From NCBI GenBank assembly GCA_016291915.1, contig JAEEZP010000151.1, positions 1 to 25,384 of the forward strand: a DNA stretch of 25,384 bases. Reading direction: 5' to 3'. This document shows positions 15,205 through 23,385 of the stretch, piece by piece; within the stretch, counting starts at the first letter, position 1; the number at the start of each line of letters is the position of its first letter. The position numbers and the translations under genes are program-made. This DNA comes from Prevotella sp. (GTDB lineage: Bacteria > Bacteroidota > Bacteroidia > Bacteroidales > Bacteroidaceae). The notes below the pieces were generated by a model that saw only the letters and a program-made list of their open reading frames with translations, was not told the DNA's origin and did not search any database.

Positions 15205-15825
15205 ATGACGATGACACGGCAATCATTTGAAGACTACCTTTCTGTCAACAGCAAGGTCATAGAAGAGATACGGCAGTCGGCCTGGGATCTGCACAACAGT
15301 GTGGGGCAGACATATGGCGACAGGCTGCCCTACGGTCATCATCTGGATATGGTTGTCAGTGAGCTTCGACGCTATGCTCATCTTGTAGTGACCCATGAAG
15401 AAGACGTGCTGCCATTGTTTTTCAGTGGTTATTACCACGACAGCATAGAGGATGCCCGTCTGACATACAACGACTTACTTCGGATAGCCAAGCAATGGAT
15501 GAATGACGAGCAGGCTCGTATGGCTACGGAGATTGTCTATGCACTGACCAACGACAAGGGACGTACCCGTGAAGAACGGGCTGGTGAGCACTATTATGAG
15601 GGTATCCGTCAAACACCCTACGCACCGCTGGTCAAACTCTGCGATCGTATAGCTAATGTTTCTCAATCTTGTGCCTCTAATGATGCCACGAATCAACGGA
15701 TGAGAAAGGTATACAGTCAGGAGATGGCTCATTTCCTGAAGGGTATCGATGAACAAAGCGATGATCTGCGCTTCACGCTCCCGAAAGAGGCTGTCGAGCG
15801 ACTGAATAACTATATAAAGGAATGA
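15205..15825 (+). CDS. HD-domain (p)ppGpp-hydrolase-like protein
   Basis: 206 residues from ATG 15205 (ATG 15211 also possible). The fold and metal ligands match the hydrolase domain of RelA/SpoT enzymes: 'PYGHHLDMVVSELRR', 'YYHDSIEDARLTYNDLL' (the H-D pair plus E-D), and 'PLVKLCDRIANVSQS', equivalent to SpoT 'KLADRLHN'. All expected metal and catalytic positions are present, so it should be an active hydrolase, presumably of (p)ppGpp or a related nucleotide. Its stop overlaps the start of the synthetase gene by 4 bp (ATGA), which suggests translational coupling. It is shorter than a full Rel enzyme and has no TGS or ACT domain. The substrate is inferred from the fold and the neighbour. Confidence 0.83.
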   Translation: MTMTRQSFEDYLSVNSKVIEEIRQSAWDLHNSVGQTYGDRLPYGHHLDMVVSELRRYAHLVVTHEEDVLPLFFSGYYHDSIEDARLTYNDLLRIAKQWMNDEQARMATEIVYALTNDKGRTREERAGEHYYEGIRQTPYAPLVKLCDRIANVSQSCASNDATNQRMRKVYSQEMAHFLKGIDEQSDDLRFTLPKEAVERLNNYIKE

Positions 15826-16892
15826 CGATGGGTAATCTATTGGACAGACACAGTAGGATGCTTTTGGAACAGTATCATGAGCAGCTGCAGCAACTTGAAG
15901 TTCTGGAGCGGCAGGTCCAGCAGATGCTTGAAAAGATGCTCCGCGAACAGGATATCACGCTCAATGCCTTTGAGCATCGTATCAAGACAGAGTCATCGCT
16001 TATTGACAAGCTACAGCGTAAAGGACAGAAGTATCAGGACATCAGTCAGATTACCGACTTGGTAGGATTCCGCTTGGTGACATTCTTTACCGATGAGGTG
16101 GACCGGGTGGCAGCATTTGTCAGTCAGTTGTTCCGCATCGACTGGAAGGATTCCGTCGATAAGCGTAAGAGTCATTCTGTGAATAGCTTCGGCTATAACT
16201 CACTGCACTATATCTGTTATCTGCGAGAAGGCGACCTGGCGGATATTCCGTTTGAGATACAGATGCGCACGGCCCTGCAACACGTATGGTCTGCCATCAA
16301 GCATGATTTCGGTTATAAAGGTCCGATGCGCTTGCCTGCAGAATATGAACGGCAGTTCGGACGTCTGGCAGGAATGCTGGAACTTGTTGACGATGAGTTC
16401 AGTCGTTTGCGCACCACGATGAATAAGTACCGGCAGGGGTTACAACAGTTGGTGGAGTCAGGACATCTCGATGAGGTGCCACTCAACAGCGAGACATGGG
16501 AGGAGTACCTCCAGACAAATCCCTTCGAGCGGCTGAATCAACGCATAGCGGCAGTCAATCAGGCTGAGCTCGTTCCCGTATCACTGTTGCCTTTCTGTAA
16601 GATCCTCGAGGACTTCGGATTGGAGACATTAGGTGATGTAGATGCCTTTATCAGCAATAATAGCGAGGATGCTTATCAGTTGGCAGTGGCAGGACTTGCT
16701 GTCACTGGCATCGACATCATCTCCGAGTATGTAGGAGTGCAAAACCTCTGCCTCGTCCATATCCTGAAGAATGGTGGTGGGCGGAAAGCTGTCAAAGCTT
16801 ATTATGATGCCATCTACGGTGAGAAGGATGATAACATCCACCTGGCTGACAAAATCATGAGACAGGCTGTCAAACTGCCGTTTATGGAATAA
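15822..16892 (+). CDS. RelA/SpoT-type nucleotide pyrophosphokinase
   Basis: 356 residues. Residues about 45-170 form a complete alarmone synthetase domain: 'RIKTESSLIDKLQRKG' with Arg53 and Lys55 for ATP, 'QITDLVGFRLVTFF' with Asp79, 'SFGYNSLHYICYL' with the guanine-stacking Tyr125 and His129, and 'PFEIQMRTALQHVWSAIKHD' with Glu145. A coiled-coil-like helix (15-45) precedes it. The C-terminal 180 residues contain no TGS/ACT regulatory domain and are not recognised. There is no hydrolase domain; that activity is supplied by the overlapping upstream gene. It should transfer pyrophosphate from ATP to GDP/GTP, although some small synthetases of this family instead pyrophosphorylate adenine nucleotides or tRNA. 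ATG 15828 is an alternative start. Confidence 0.86.
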   Translation: MTMGNLLDRHSRMLLEQYHEQLQQLEVLERQVQQMLEKMLREQDITLNAFEHRIKTESSLIDKLQRKGQKYQDISQITDLVGFRLVTFFTDEVDRVAAFVSQLFRIDWKDSVDKRKSHSVNSFGYNSLHYICYLREGDLADIPFEIQMRTALQHVWSAIKHDFGYKGPMRLPAEYERQFGRLAGMLELVDDEFSRLRTTMNKYRQGLQQLVESGHLDEVPLNSETWEEYLQTNPFERLNQRIAAVNQAELVPVSLLPFCKILEDFGLETLGDVDAFISNNSEDAYQLAVAGLAVTGIDIISEYVGVQNLCLVHILKNGGGRKAVKAYYDAIYGEKDDNIHLADKIMRQAVKLPFME

Positions 16893-16940
16893 ACAAAGTG
16901 TAAATATCAACAAAATAATTAACAATAAAACAAGATCGAT

Positions 16941-17588
16941 ATGAACAAGAACGAGAAATTTGTCATCACCATCAATCGTGAATTAGGAAGTGGTGGCCGC
17001 ACTGTAGGCCGCAAGTTGGCAGAAAAGCTGGGCGTAGAGTTCTACGACAAAGCACTTATCAAGGCCCTGACAGAGAAGTATCATCTCAGTGTTGAGGAAG
17101 TAGAAAAACTGAAAGGTCGCAGTCACTCATGGTGGGCTGAATTCAAGCATAAGGTATCCCTCAGCGACCTCTGGATTGGAGATGCTGCCAAATACTATAA
17201 GGTTACACCAGGTGAAGAGCCCGATCTGTTGACCACCGACGATATGTTTAATACAGAAATGGAGATTCTGAAAGGTATCACAGAAGAGGAGTCGTGCGTT
17301 ATTGCTGGCCGTTCCGGCTTCTACGTATTCCGTGATCATCCCAACCATCTGAGCATCCTCATTCAAGCCTCTATGCCTTTCCGCATTGAGCGTGTGTCTC
17401 GTAAGCAGAAGATGACCGAAGAAGAGGCTAAGAAAACGATTGAGAAGGTTGACAAGATGCGTGAAAACTATGTAAAGTACTACACGAAATCCTCACGTTA
17501 TGACACGCGTAACTACGACCTCGTGATCTCCGCCGACGGCAAGACTGAGGATGAGATCGTGGATCTTATCTTGAAGTTCATCGGATAA
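16941..17588 (+). CDS. Cytidylate-kinase-like family protein
   Basis: 215 residues, P-loop kinase fold. It opens 'FVITINRELGSGGRTVGRKL' with the nucleotide-binding loop at about 15-24, then 'GVEFYDKALI', the signature of the PF13189 cytidylate-kinase-like family. 'CVIAGRSGFYVFRD' and 'RVSRKQKMTEEEAKKTIEKVDKMR', split over about 152-177, supply the phosphate-binding and lid arginines and lysines. It differs from true Cmk in the substrate region, so the natural nucleotide is not established. It lies 48 bp after the synthetase gene with no obvious promoter between them, so it may be the third gene of that operon. A bidirectional terminator follows. Confidence 0.85.
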   Translation: MNKNEKFVITINRELGSGGRTVGRKLAEKLGVEFYDKALIKALTEKYHLSVEEVEKLKGRSHSWWAEFKHKVSLSDLWIGDAAKYYKVTPGEEPDLLTTDDMFNTEMEILKGITEEESCVIAGRSGFYVFRDHPNHLSILIQASMPFRIERVSRKQKMTEEEAKKTIEKVDKMRENYVKYYTKSSRYDTRNYDLVISADGKTEDEIVDLILKFIG

Positions 17589-17657
17589 CTTCGAAGATAT
17601 TCAAACAAACAATTGCCTAACTTACGGTTTTCCAGGTACCACTGACTGGCAATTAAA

Positions 17658-17691
17658 AACCGGGGTATTGACAGCGGTCAACACCCCGGTT
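17658..17691. terminator. Bidirectional terminator between convergent genes
   Basis: AACCGGGGT (17658-17666) pairs with ACCCCGGTT (17683-17691). An inner TTGAC/GTCAA extends the stem past one mismatched pair. A-rich sequence lies on the left and 'ACTTTTATG' on the right, so it serves both the kinase-like gene (plus) and pnp (minus). Confidence 0.86.
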
Positions 17692-17720
17692 ACTTTTATG
17701 TTAGACTAAAAAGATCTTTC

Positions 17721-20075
17721 TTAGAAGTCCATGTGATCGAGTTCATCAGAGAAACCCTTCGGCTCACGCTGTGCAGCAGGATCATGATACTCCTCACGGT
17801 CACGACGCTGCTCAGGACGTGGACGACGCTCACCACGCTCATTACCATTGCGATTGTTACGACGCTCACCGCGCTCACCACGGTCGCCTCTCTCAGGACG
17901 CTCCGGACGTGGACGACGCTCACGCTCTACATAACCTTCCGGTTTCGGAATCAACACACGGTGAGAGAGCTTATACTTACCAGTCTTCGGATCAATCTCC
18001 AGCAACTTCACGGTAATCTTATCACCTTCCTTCAAGCCAGCATCCTCAACAGTCTCCAGACGTTTCCAGTCGATCTCTGAGATATGCAGCAAACCATCCT
18101 TACCCGGCATGATCTCTACGAAACATCCGTAAGGCATCACGCTACGGATGGTACCCTCGTAAACCTCACCTACCTCAGGAATAGCTACGATAGCCTTGAT
18201 CTTACGAACAGCCTGCTCGATGCTATCCTTATCAGGAGCACTTACCTGGACCTTACCGACACCGTCGATCTCATCGATGGTAATGGTAGCACCTGTCTCC
18301 TCCTGCATCTGCTGGATAATCTTTCCACCAGGACCGATAACAGCACCGATAAACTCCTTCGGAATATCAAAAGCCTCGATACGTGGTACCTGTGGCTTGA
18401 GCTCTGCGCGAGGCTCAGCGATGGTCTCGGTGAGTTTACCAAGGATATACTCACGACCGGCCTTTGCCTGCATCAATGCCTTCTCAAGAATATCGAATGA
18501 CAGACCGTCACACTTGATATCCATCTGTGTAGCGGTAAGACCATCCTTCGTACCGGTAGTCTTGAAGTCCATATCACCCAGGTGATCCTCATCACCAAGG
18601 ATATCACTCAACACTGCATACTTATCTTCACCTGGGTTCTTGATCAGTCCCATAGCAATACCGCTGACCGGTTTCTTCATAGGTACACCGGCATCCATCA
18701 GTGCCAGAGTACCGGCACATACAGTAGCCATGGAAGAAGAACCGTTGCTCTCCAAGATCTGAGATACCAGACGTACGGTATAGGGGAACTCTGCGGGGAT
18801 CTGTCCTTTCAAAGCACGCCATGCCAGATGACCATGTCCGATCTCACGACGACCAACACCACGTGAAGCCTTAGCCTCACCGGTACAGAACGGTGGGAAG
18901 TTATAGTGCAGCAAGAAACGCATGTAGCTCTTGTCCAATACATCATCTACCAGTTTCTCATCCAACTTTGTACCGAGTGTACAAGTGGTCAGTGACTGTG
19001 TCTCGCCACGGGTGAAGATACTGCTTCCATGAGGCATGGGCAGTGGAGAAACCTCACACCAGATAGGACGGATCTCATCGGTCTTACGACCATCGAGACG
19101 CTTACCCTCATCAAGGATACAACGACGCATAGCGTCACGCTCCACATCATGATAGTAACGGTCGATCATCGCCTCATACTCTTCCTTTGAAATCTCAGAG
19201 TCGTCTGCTATCTCATGCTCAGCAAAATACTTCTCCTTAAAGTCGGCAACGATCTGCTCGAAAGCCTCGGCACGTGCCTGCTTCTCAAGTGCCTGACCGG
19301 TCACCTCATAAGCACGGCTGTAGCACTCCTGGTTAACCAAGGTGCGCAACTCCTCGTCGTTCACCTCATGGTCGTACTCACGCTTCACGTCAGTACCCAG
19401 CTCCTTAGACAACTCCTCCTGTAACTCACACATCGGCTTGATGGCATCCATGGCTGCTTTCAGAGCACCCAGCAGATCCTGCTCGGATACTTCATTCATC
19501 TCACCTTCCACCATCATGATATTGTCTTTGGAAGCACCAACCATGATATCCATATCTGCATCCTTCATCTGCTCGAAGGTCGGATTAATCACATACTCAC
19601 CGTTGATACGTGCCACGCGAACCTCAGAGATAGGGCACTCGAACGGGATGTCAGAGCATGCCAAAGCGGCAGAAGCGGCAAAACCGGCCAAAGCATCAGG
19701 CTGGTCAACACCGTCGGCAGAGAAAAGCATCACATTCACATACACCTCAGCATGATAGTTAGAGGGGAAGAGGGGGCGTAATACGCGGTCAACCAAACGT
19801 GAGGTAAGGATCTCATTATCGGAAGCCTTGCCTTCTCTCTTGGTAAAACCACCAGGGAAACGTCCTGCGGCTGCATACTGTTCTCTGTAATCCACCTGTA
19901 ACGGCATGAAATCTGTTCCGGGAACTGCATCTTTTGCGGCACAAACAGTAGCGAGTAATACGGTATTGTTCATTGTCAGCATCACCGACCCGTCGGCCTG
20001 CTTTGCCACTTTCCCGGTCTCAATTGTGATGGTTCTTCCATCAGGCAATTGAACTGTCTTGTTAATTACGTTCAT
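17721..20075 (-). CDS. pnp: Polyribonucleotide nucleotidyltransferase (PNPase)
   Basis: Phosphorolytic 3'-5' exoribonuclease of RNA turnover, normally a trimer. 784 residues with the full domain order: first RNase PH-like domain with 'QYAAAGRFPGGFTKREG' (66-82), helical linker, and the second, catalytic RNase PH domain with 'FTRGETQSL' and 'SDILGDEDHLGDMDFK' (490-505), the acidic metal site. A KH domain (about 565-625, GPGG at 581-584) and an S1 domain (about 636-708) follow. Residues 715-784 form a low-complexity tail of repeated RPRPERPERGDRGERGERR type, ending in an acidic 'DELDHMDF'. That tail is probably an RNA- or protein-binding extension. The complementary strand shows several long open frames here that are compositional shadows. 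Confidence 0.97.
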   Translation of the reverse strand: MNVINKTVQLPDGRTITIETGKVAKQADGSVMLTMNNTVLLATVCAAKDAVPGTDFMPLQVDYREQYAAAGRFPGGFTKREGKASDNEILTSRLVDRVLRPLFPSNYHAEVYVNVMLFSADGVDQPDALAGFAASAALACSDIPFECPISEVRVARINGEYVINPTFEQMKDADMDIMVGASKDNIMMVEGEMNEVSEQDLLGALKAAMDAIKPMCELQEELSKELGTDVKREYDHEVNDEELRTLVNQECYSRAYEVTGQALEKQARAEAFEQIVADFKEKYFAEHEIADDSEISKEEYEAMIDRYYHDVERDAMRRCILDEGKRLDGRKTDEIRPIWCEVSPLPMPHGSSIFTRGETQSLTTCTLGTKLDEKLVDDVLDKSYMRFLLHYNFPPFCTGEAKASRGVGRREIGHGHLAWRALKGQIPAEFPYTVRLVSQILESNGSSSMATVCAGTLALMDAGVPMKKPVSGIAMGLIKNPGEDKYAVLSDILGDEDHLGDMDFKTTGTKDGLTATQMDIKCDGLSFDILEKALMQAKAGREYILGKLTETIAEPRAELKPQVPRIEAFDIPKEFIGAVIGPGGKIIQQMQEETGATITIDEIDGVGKVQVSAPDKDSIEQAVRKIKAIVAIPEVGEVYEGTIRSVMPYGCFVEIMPGKDGLLHISEIDWKRLETVEDAGLKEGDKITVKLLEIDPKTGKYKLSHRVLIPKPEGYVERERRPRPERPERGDRGERGERRNNRNGNERGERRPRPEQRRDREEYHDPAAQREPKGFSDELDHMDF

Positions 20076-20118
20076 CTAAAAATCTTATTGTTATCTTATA
20101 ACATCAAAAAAAATCGTG

Positions 20119-20150
20119 CAAAGATACCTATTTAAATAGAAATAAACGAA
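20119..20150 (-). promoter_or_regulatory. Promoter of pnp
   Basis: Minus-strand -7 TATCTTTG (20119-20126) is an exact match. The -33 position 20 bp upstream holds only TTCG. Predicted start is near 20113, about 38 nt before the pnp ATG. Confidence 0.6.
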
Positions 20151-20221
20151 GGAAAGAGCATAAATCATCAATTTATTTTAGTTTTTTAGGGTAACTGACA
20201 ACGTATATCGGATTTTTTACC

Positions 20222-20229
20222 TAACTTTG
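20222..20229 (+). promoter_or_regulatory. -7 element before the DUF4369 gene
   Basis: TAACTTTG fits the -7 consensus. No TTTG is visible about 20 bp upstream, so only this half is supported. It would give a leader of about 58 nt before the ATG at 20293, divergent from the pnp promoter. Confidence 0.45.
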
Positions 20230-20292
20230 CGAGCGCAATGGCGAAGAAGGCCCTCCTGCCCTTTAAACTGTAAATAATAAAACAAAATAACA

Positions 20293-21456
20293 ATGAAAAA
20301 GCTATCAAGCATCATTTTCCCTGTCGCTGTCGTCACAGTTCTTGTGCTGACATTCAGTGCATGCAGCAAAGAGAAGTTCCATATCAACGGAGCTATCAGC
20401 AATGCTAATGAAAAGACATTATATTTTGAAAACATGAGTCTCGACGGTCCTGTCATCGTTGACTCTGTAAAACTCAATGAAGAGGGTGCTTTCTCTTTTG
20501 CAGAAGAGAAACCCGGAGCACCAGAGTTCTATCGTCTGCGCATTGAGAACCAGATCATCAACCTGAGTGTAGACTCCACCGAGACGATCACCGTGAAGGG
20601 TGCCTACCCTACCATGGCTGTGCAGTATACCGTGGAAGGTTCTGAGAACTGTAACAAGATCAAGGAACTCGCACTCAAGCAGATTGCATTGCAGCAGCAG
20701 GTGATAGCTATTCAGCAGAATACCTCCTTGGGTTATGAGGCTACCGGCGACAGCATCAACCGTGTGGTAGAACGCTATAAAGATGATATCAAGCGTAACT
20801 ATATCTTCAAGGAGCCGATGAAGGCATCATCTTATTTTGCCTTGTTCCAGGCACTGGGTAACCAACTGATCTTCAACCCCCGTGCAAACAAAGACGATAT
20901 CAAGGTGTTTGCTGCTGTGGCAACTAGTTGGGATACGTATTATCCTGAGGCTGTACGTGGTGAGAACCTGCATAATATCGCGTTGGAAGGAATGAAAAAC
21001 CAACGTATCATCGATTATCGCAATAACATGCAGATCGATGCCAGCAAGGTGAACGTCACCAATATCCTTGACATTGTATTACCCGACAACAAAGGTGTAA
21101 CACGTAAGTTAACGGATCTTGCCGGCAAGGTGGTTTTGCTTGACTTCCATATCTTTGCAACCAAAGACTCCCCCGCACGTATCATGAAACTGCGTGAGAT
21201 ATATAACAAATACCATGCACAAGGTTTGGAGATCTATCAGGTTTCCCTCGACCCCGATGAGCATTTCTGGAAACAGCAGACAGCAGCTCTGCCTTGGATC
21301 AGTGTATGGGATCCCCAGGGTGTACAGTCACAGTTGTTAGTAACCTACAACATACAGAAGATCCCCACCTTCTTCCTTGTCAACCGCAACAATGTGCTGC
21401 ATAAGCGCGATGACCAGATGAAGGATCTCGACAAAGAGATTCAGAGTCTGCTGTGA
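20293..21456 (+). CDS. DUF4369 / thioredoxin-fold lipoprotein lacking CxxC
   Basis: 387 residues. The signal peptide ends 'TFSAC', with Cys24 the probable lipidated residue, although Phe at -3 of the lipobox is unusual. Residues about 28-125 match the DUF4369 beta domain ('FHINGAISNANEKTLYFENM', 'RLRIENQIINLSVDSTETIT'). A helical middle follows, and from about 265 a thioredoxin/AhpC-TSA-like domain: 'LTDLAGKVVLLDFHIFATKD', 'YQVSLDPDEHFWKQQ', 'NIQKIPTFFLVNRNN' with the cis-Pro. Where TlpA-type proteins have WCxxC, this one has 'FHIFATKDSP', so it cannot do dithiol exchange. Its role is unknown; binding or a structural envelope role is possible. It ends before a hairpin terminator. Confidence 0.87.
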   Translation: MKKLSSIIFPVAVVTVLVLTFSACSKEKFHINGAISNANEKTLYFENMSLDGPVIVDSVKLNEEGAFSFAEEKPGAPEFYRLRIENQIINLSVDSTETITVKGAYPTMAVQYTVEGSENCNKIKELALKQIALQQQVIAIQQNTSLGYEATGDSINRVVERYKDDIKRNYIFKEPMKASSYFALFQALGNQLIFNPRANKDDIKVFAAVATSWDTYYPEAVRGENLHNIALEGMKNQRIIDYRNNMQIDASKVNVTNILDIVLPDNKGVTRKLTDLAGKVVLLDFHIFATKDSPARIMKLREIYNKYHAQGLEIYQVSLDPDEHFWKQQTAALPWISVWDPQGVQSQLLVTYNIQKIPTFFLVNRNNVLHKRDDQMKDLDKEIQSLL

Positions 21457-21465
21457 TGGTTGATG

Positions 21466-21507
21466 GTTTAAAGTTTAGAGTTTAGGGTTTAGAGTTTAGG
21501 GTTTAAA
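21466..21507. repeat. Six tandem heptamers GTTTARR
   Basis: Units are GTTTAAA, GTTTAGA, GTTTAGG, GTTTAGA, GTTTAGG and GTTTAAA, perfectly in register over 42 bp. They begin 10 bp after the DUF4369 stop and abut the following hairpin. Confidence 0.88.
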
Positions 21508-21542
21508 TTAGGGATAGGTCTGCAACGCGGCCCTATCCCTAA
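21508..21542 (+). terminator. Hairpin after the DUF4369 gene, repeat-family member
   Basis: TTAGGGATAGG (21508-21518) pairs perfectly with CCTATCCCTAA (21532-21542) around a 13-nt loop TCTGCAACGCGGC. The T-tract is weak ('TAATTTTAGG'). The same loop theme occurs in the hairpin at 24149-24178, so this is a repeated element that may double as a terminator. Confidence 0.7.
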
Positions 21543-21547
21543 TAATT

Positions 21548-21644
21548 TTAGGTAATGATATATCAGTTGACCAAGAGCACAGAATGTGCGATAGAACATA
21601 GCAAATACTATTCATATTAGGTCAACTCCTATATTATTGCCTAA
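21548..21644. repeat. 97-bp imperfect inverted-repeat element
   Basis: Arms 21548-21572 and 21620-21644 match at 21 of 25 positions when one is reverse-complemented. Both arms start TTAGG and end AGTTGACC read outward-in. The 47-nt interior contains a GCAC/GTGC mini-hairpin. It carries no coding sequence and is short enough for a MITE-like relic or a structured RNA end. Confidence 0.68.
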
Positions 21645-21674
21645 TTCTATTACCTTGTTTTATCAGATAAGGTA

Positions 21675-22496
21675 TTAGAAGCTTTTCAACCAAGCTTTTA
21701 AGTCGAGCAGCATTTCTATATGATATCTGAAACCACTGCGGAAGCCCCAGCCATGGCCGCCCGTGGGATAGACATGCAGCGATGCAGGCACATCATGGCG
21801 ATACAGCTCCAAATAATAATTCACGCCGTTGGCAGGCAGCACACTGTGATCATCATCACTCAAGGCAATCCATGCCCGTGGGGTAACCCTCGATACCTGA
21901 ATATCACTGCTGTAGTCACGCTCCAGATTCTTCTTCGGTTCTTTACCCAGGAAGTTATCATGCGATCCCCGATGCGTGATATCCGGCATCATCGTGATCA
22001 CCGGATAGAAGAGTATCTGGAAATTCGGTTTGGCGTCTTTCTCTGCATGCGTGGCTATGGTAGAAGCCAGATGTCCACCGGCAGAAGAACCCATAATACC
22101 GATATCATTAGGGTTGATATGCCAGTTGCCGGAGTTGCGGCGTACCAGTCGGATAGCTTCCTCAGCATCCGAGACGGGTACCTTATAATTGCCATGAGGC
22201 ATACGATATTTCAACACGATCACCGCAATACCCTCCTGATTGAAAAAAGTAGCCCAGTCATACCCCTCATGCTCCATCGCTAAATGTTGATAGCCGCCAC
22301 CCGGACAGATCACCACAGCCCTGCCCGTTGCTTCCTTCGCATTCGGGAGAAACACCCTCACACGAGCCGTATCACTGTGATCCTCACTCTTCACCTGTGG
22401 CTTCTTCGGCCATAAGTCAACATCAAACGGCTTCTGTGCCATCACTACAGTGCTGAAACAAATCATCAGCATCATTACCCAAGCATATCTTTTCAT
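21675..22496 (-). CDS. Exported alpha/beta hydrolase (acetylxylan-esterase-like)
   Basis: 273 residues with a signal peptide (about 1-20, ending 'STVVMA'). The alpha/beta hydrolase core shows an oxyanion loop 'ICPGGGYQHLAMEHEGYDWA', a nucleophile elbow G-S-S-A-G with Ser138, an acidic cluster 'SDDDHSVLP' around 213-221 as the probable Asp, and 'GGHGWGF' with His248. The 'KYRMPHGNYKVPVSDAEEAI' segment and general size match esterases of Bacteroidota carbohydrate-degradation systems that act on acetyl or feruloyl groups of xylan. No glycan-active enzyme adjoins it, so the substrate is an inference from family. It has its own promoter. Confidence 0.87.
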   Translation of the reverse strand: MKRYAWVMMLMICFSTVVMAQKPFDVDLWPKKPQVKSEDHSDTARVRVFLPNAKEATGRAVVICPGGGYQHLAMEHEGYDWATFFNQEGIAVIVLKYRMPHGNYKVPVSDAEEAIRLVRRNSGNWHINPNDIGIMGSSAGGHLASTIATHAEKDAKPNFQILFYPVITMMPDITHRGSHDNFLGKEPKKNLERDYSSDIQVSRVTPRAWIALSDDDHSVLPANGVNYYLELYRHDVPASLHVYPTGGHGWGFRSGFRYHIEMLLDLKAWLKSF

Positions 22497-22517
22497 ATTT
22501 TAATTATTTCTTTCTTG

Positions 22518-22548
22518 CAAAGATACAGATAAGTGAGTGAAATGCAAA
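22518..22548 (-). promoter_or_regulatory. Promoter of the alpha/beta hydrolase gene
   Basis: Minus strand -33 TTTG (22545-22548) and -7 TATCTTTG (22518-22525) are 19 bp apart. Predicted start is about 15 nt before the ATG at 22496. Confidence 0.75.
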
Positions 22549-22615
22549 AGAAAACTGATTTTATTTTCTTTTCCGAACGAGAGTATCTTTCGTCTGTCAT
22601 CGAAGATAAGCCCTT

Positions 22616-23251
22616 TTATTCCTCATCTTGAACAAACCCGATCTTTCTTCTTGGCCTTTTTATTGAATCCTTAGACTGTAATTCTGCAAGTACAATACTA
22701 ATGGCATCTAATTGAGCTCTCATAGATTCATTAATATCATTTTGATCATGCAGAATATCCTCAATATACAATTTCAAGCTTTCATAATCATTACGAAGTG
22801 AAACTATGTCATTTTTTAATTCTGTAGGAGACACTTTCGTTGTCATACAACGAAAAGCAGTAAAAGCACGCATTATATTGATATTAACTTGTATAGCTAA
22901 TGGAGATCGGAGTACACTACTTAGCATAGCCACACCATTTTCCGTAAAGGCATAAGGGCATTTGCGTAAGCCCATAATGATAGAATTGGATGTCACAAAT
23001 TGTGACTTCCAATCTGTAGCATCTTCACCATTTACTCTATTCACCAGTAGAGATGTTCTTAACAATTCCAGTTCTCCTTTTGTTAGTTGGAACATGAAGT
23101 CTTCAGGAAAACGCTCTATATTTCTCTTTACTGCCTGGTTAAGGACCTTTGTCTGTACACTATACATTGATGCCAGATCAAAATCAAGCATCACTCGCTG
23201 ATTACGCATTACATAAATCTTATTCTGAATAAATTCAAGTTCGTTTTTCAT
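22616..23251 (-). CDS. ORF6N-domain protein
   Basis: 211 residues from ATG 23251. The frame extends upstream to 23305, but the promoter lies inside that extension. The N-terminal half is an ORF6N domain: 'IYVMRNQRVMLDFDLASMYS', 'KVLNQAVKRNIERFPEDFMF', 'CPYAFTENGVAMLSSVLRSP'. Such domains come from phage regulators and are taken to bind DNA. A predicted coiled coil (about 140-190) and a basic tail 'KRPRRKIGF' follow. Stand-alone ORF6N genes are frequent in Bacteroidota and often horizontally acquired. No phage or integrase gene is present here. Target unknown. Confidence 0.88.
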   Translation of the reverse strand: MKNELEFIQNKIYVMRNQRVMLDFDLASMYSVQTKVLNQAVKRNIERFPEDFMFQLTKGELELLRTSLLVNRVNGEDATDWKSQFVTSNSIIMGLRKCPYAFTENGVAMLSSVLRSPLAIQVNINIMRAFTAFRCMTTKVSPTELKNDIVSLRNDYESLKLYIEDILHDQNDINESMRAQLDAISIVLAELQSKDSIKRPRRKIGFVQDEE

Positions 23252-23275
23252 AATAGTAGCTTCTTTTATTGCGTA

Positions 23276-23306
23276 CAAAGATAAAGTAAAATAATGATAT
23301 ATCAAA
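23276..23306 (-). promoter_or_regulatory. Promoter of the ORF6N gene
   Basis: Minus strand -33 TTTG (23303-23306) and -7 TATCTTTG (23276-23283) are 19 bp apart. Predicted start near 23270 fixes the ATG at 23251 as the start codon. Confidence 0.75.
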
Positions 23307-23334
23307 CAGCGGATGATAATTATATGAAATTTCT

Positions 23335-23365
23335 TTTAGCATACTTGTTTTTTTTGCTACCTTTG
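23335..23365 (+). promoter_or_regulatory. Promoter of the Nudix gene
   Basis: A -7 TACCTTTG (23358-23365) matches the consensus, with an imperfect -33 TTTA (23335-23338) 19 bp upstream. Predicted start near 23371 leaves a leader of about 15 nt. Confidence 0.62.
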
Positions 23366-23385
23366 TACCCTATACTGATATAACC

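Noticed and set aside
17733..18585. Plus-strand open frames opposite the pnp C-terminal region
   Set aside because: They mirror the codon bias of pnp and its Arg/Glu-rich tail; pnp has all domains in its own frame.
23252..23305. N-terminal extension of the ORF6N protein
   Set aside because: A consensus promoter (-7 at 23276-23283) lies inside it, so transcripts would start downstream of the extended start codon.
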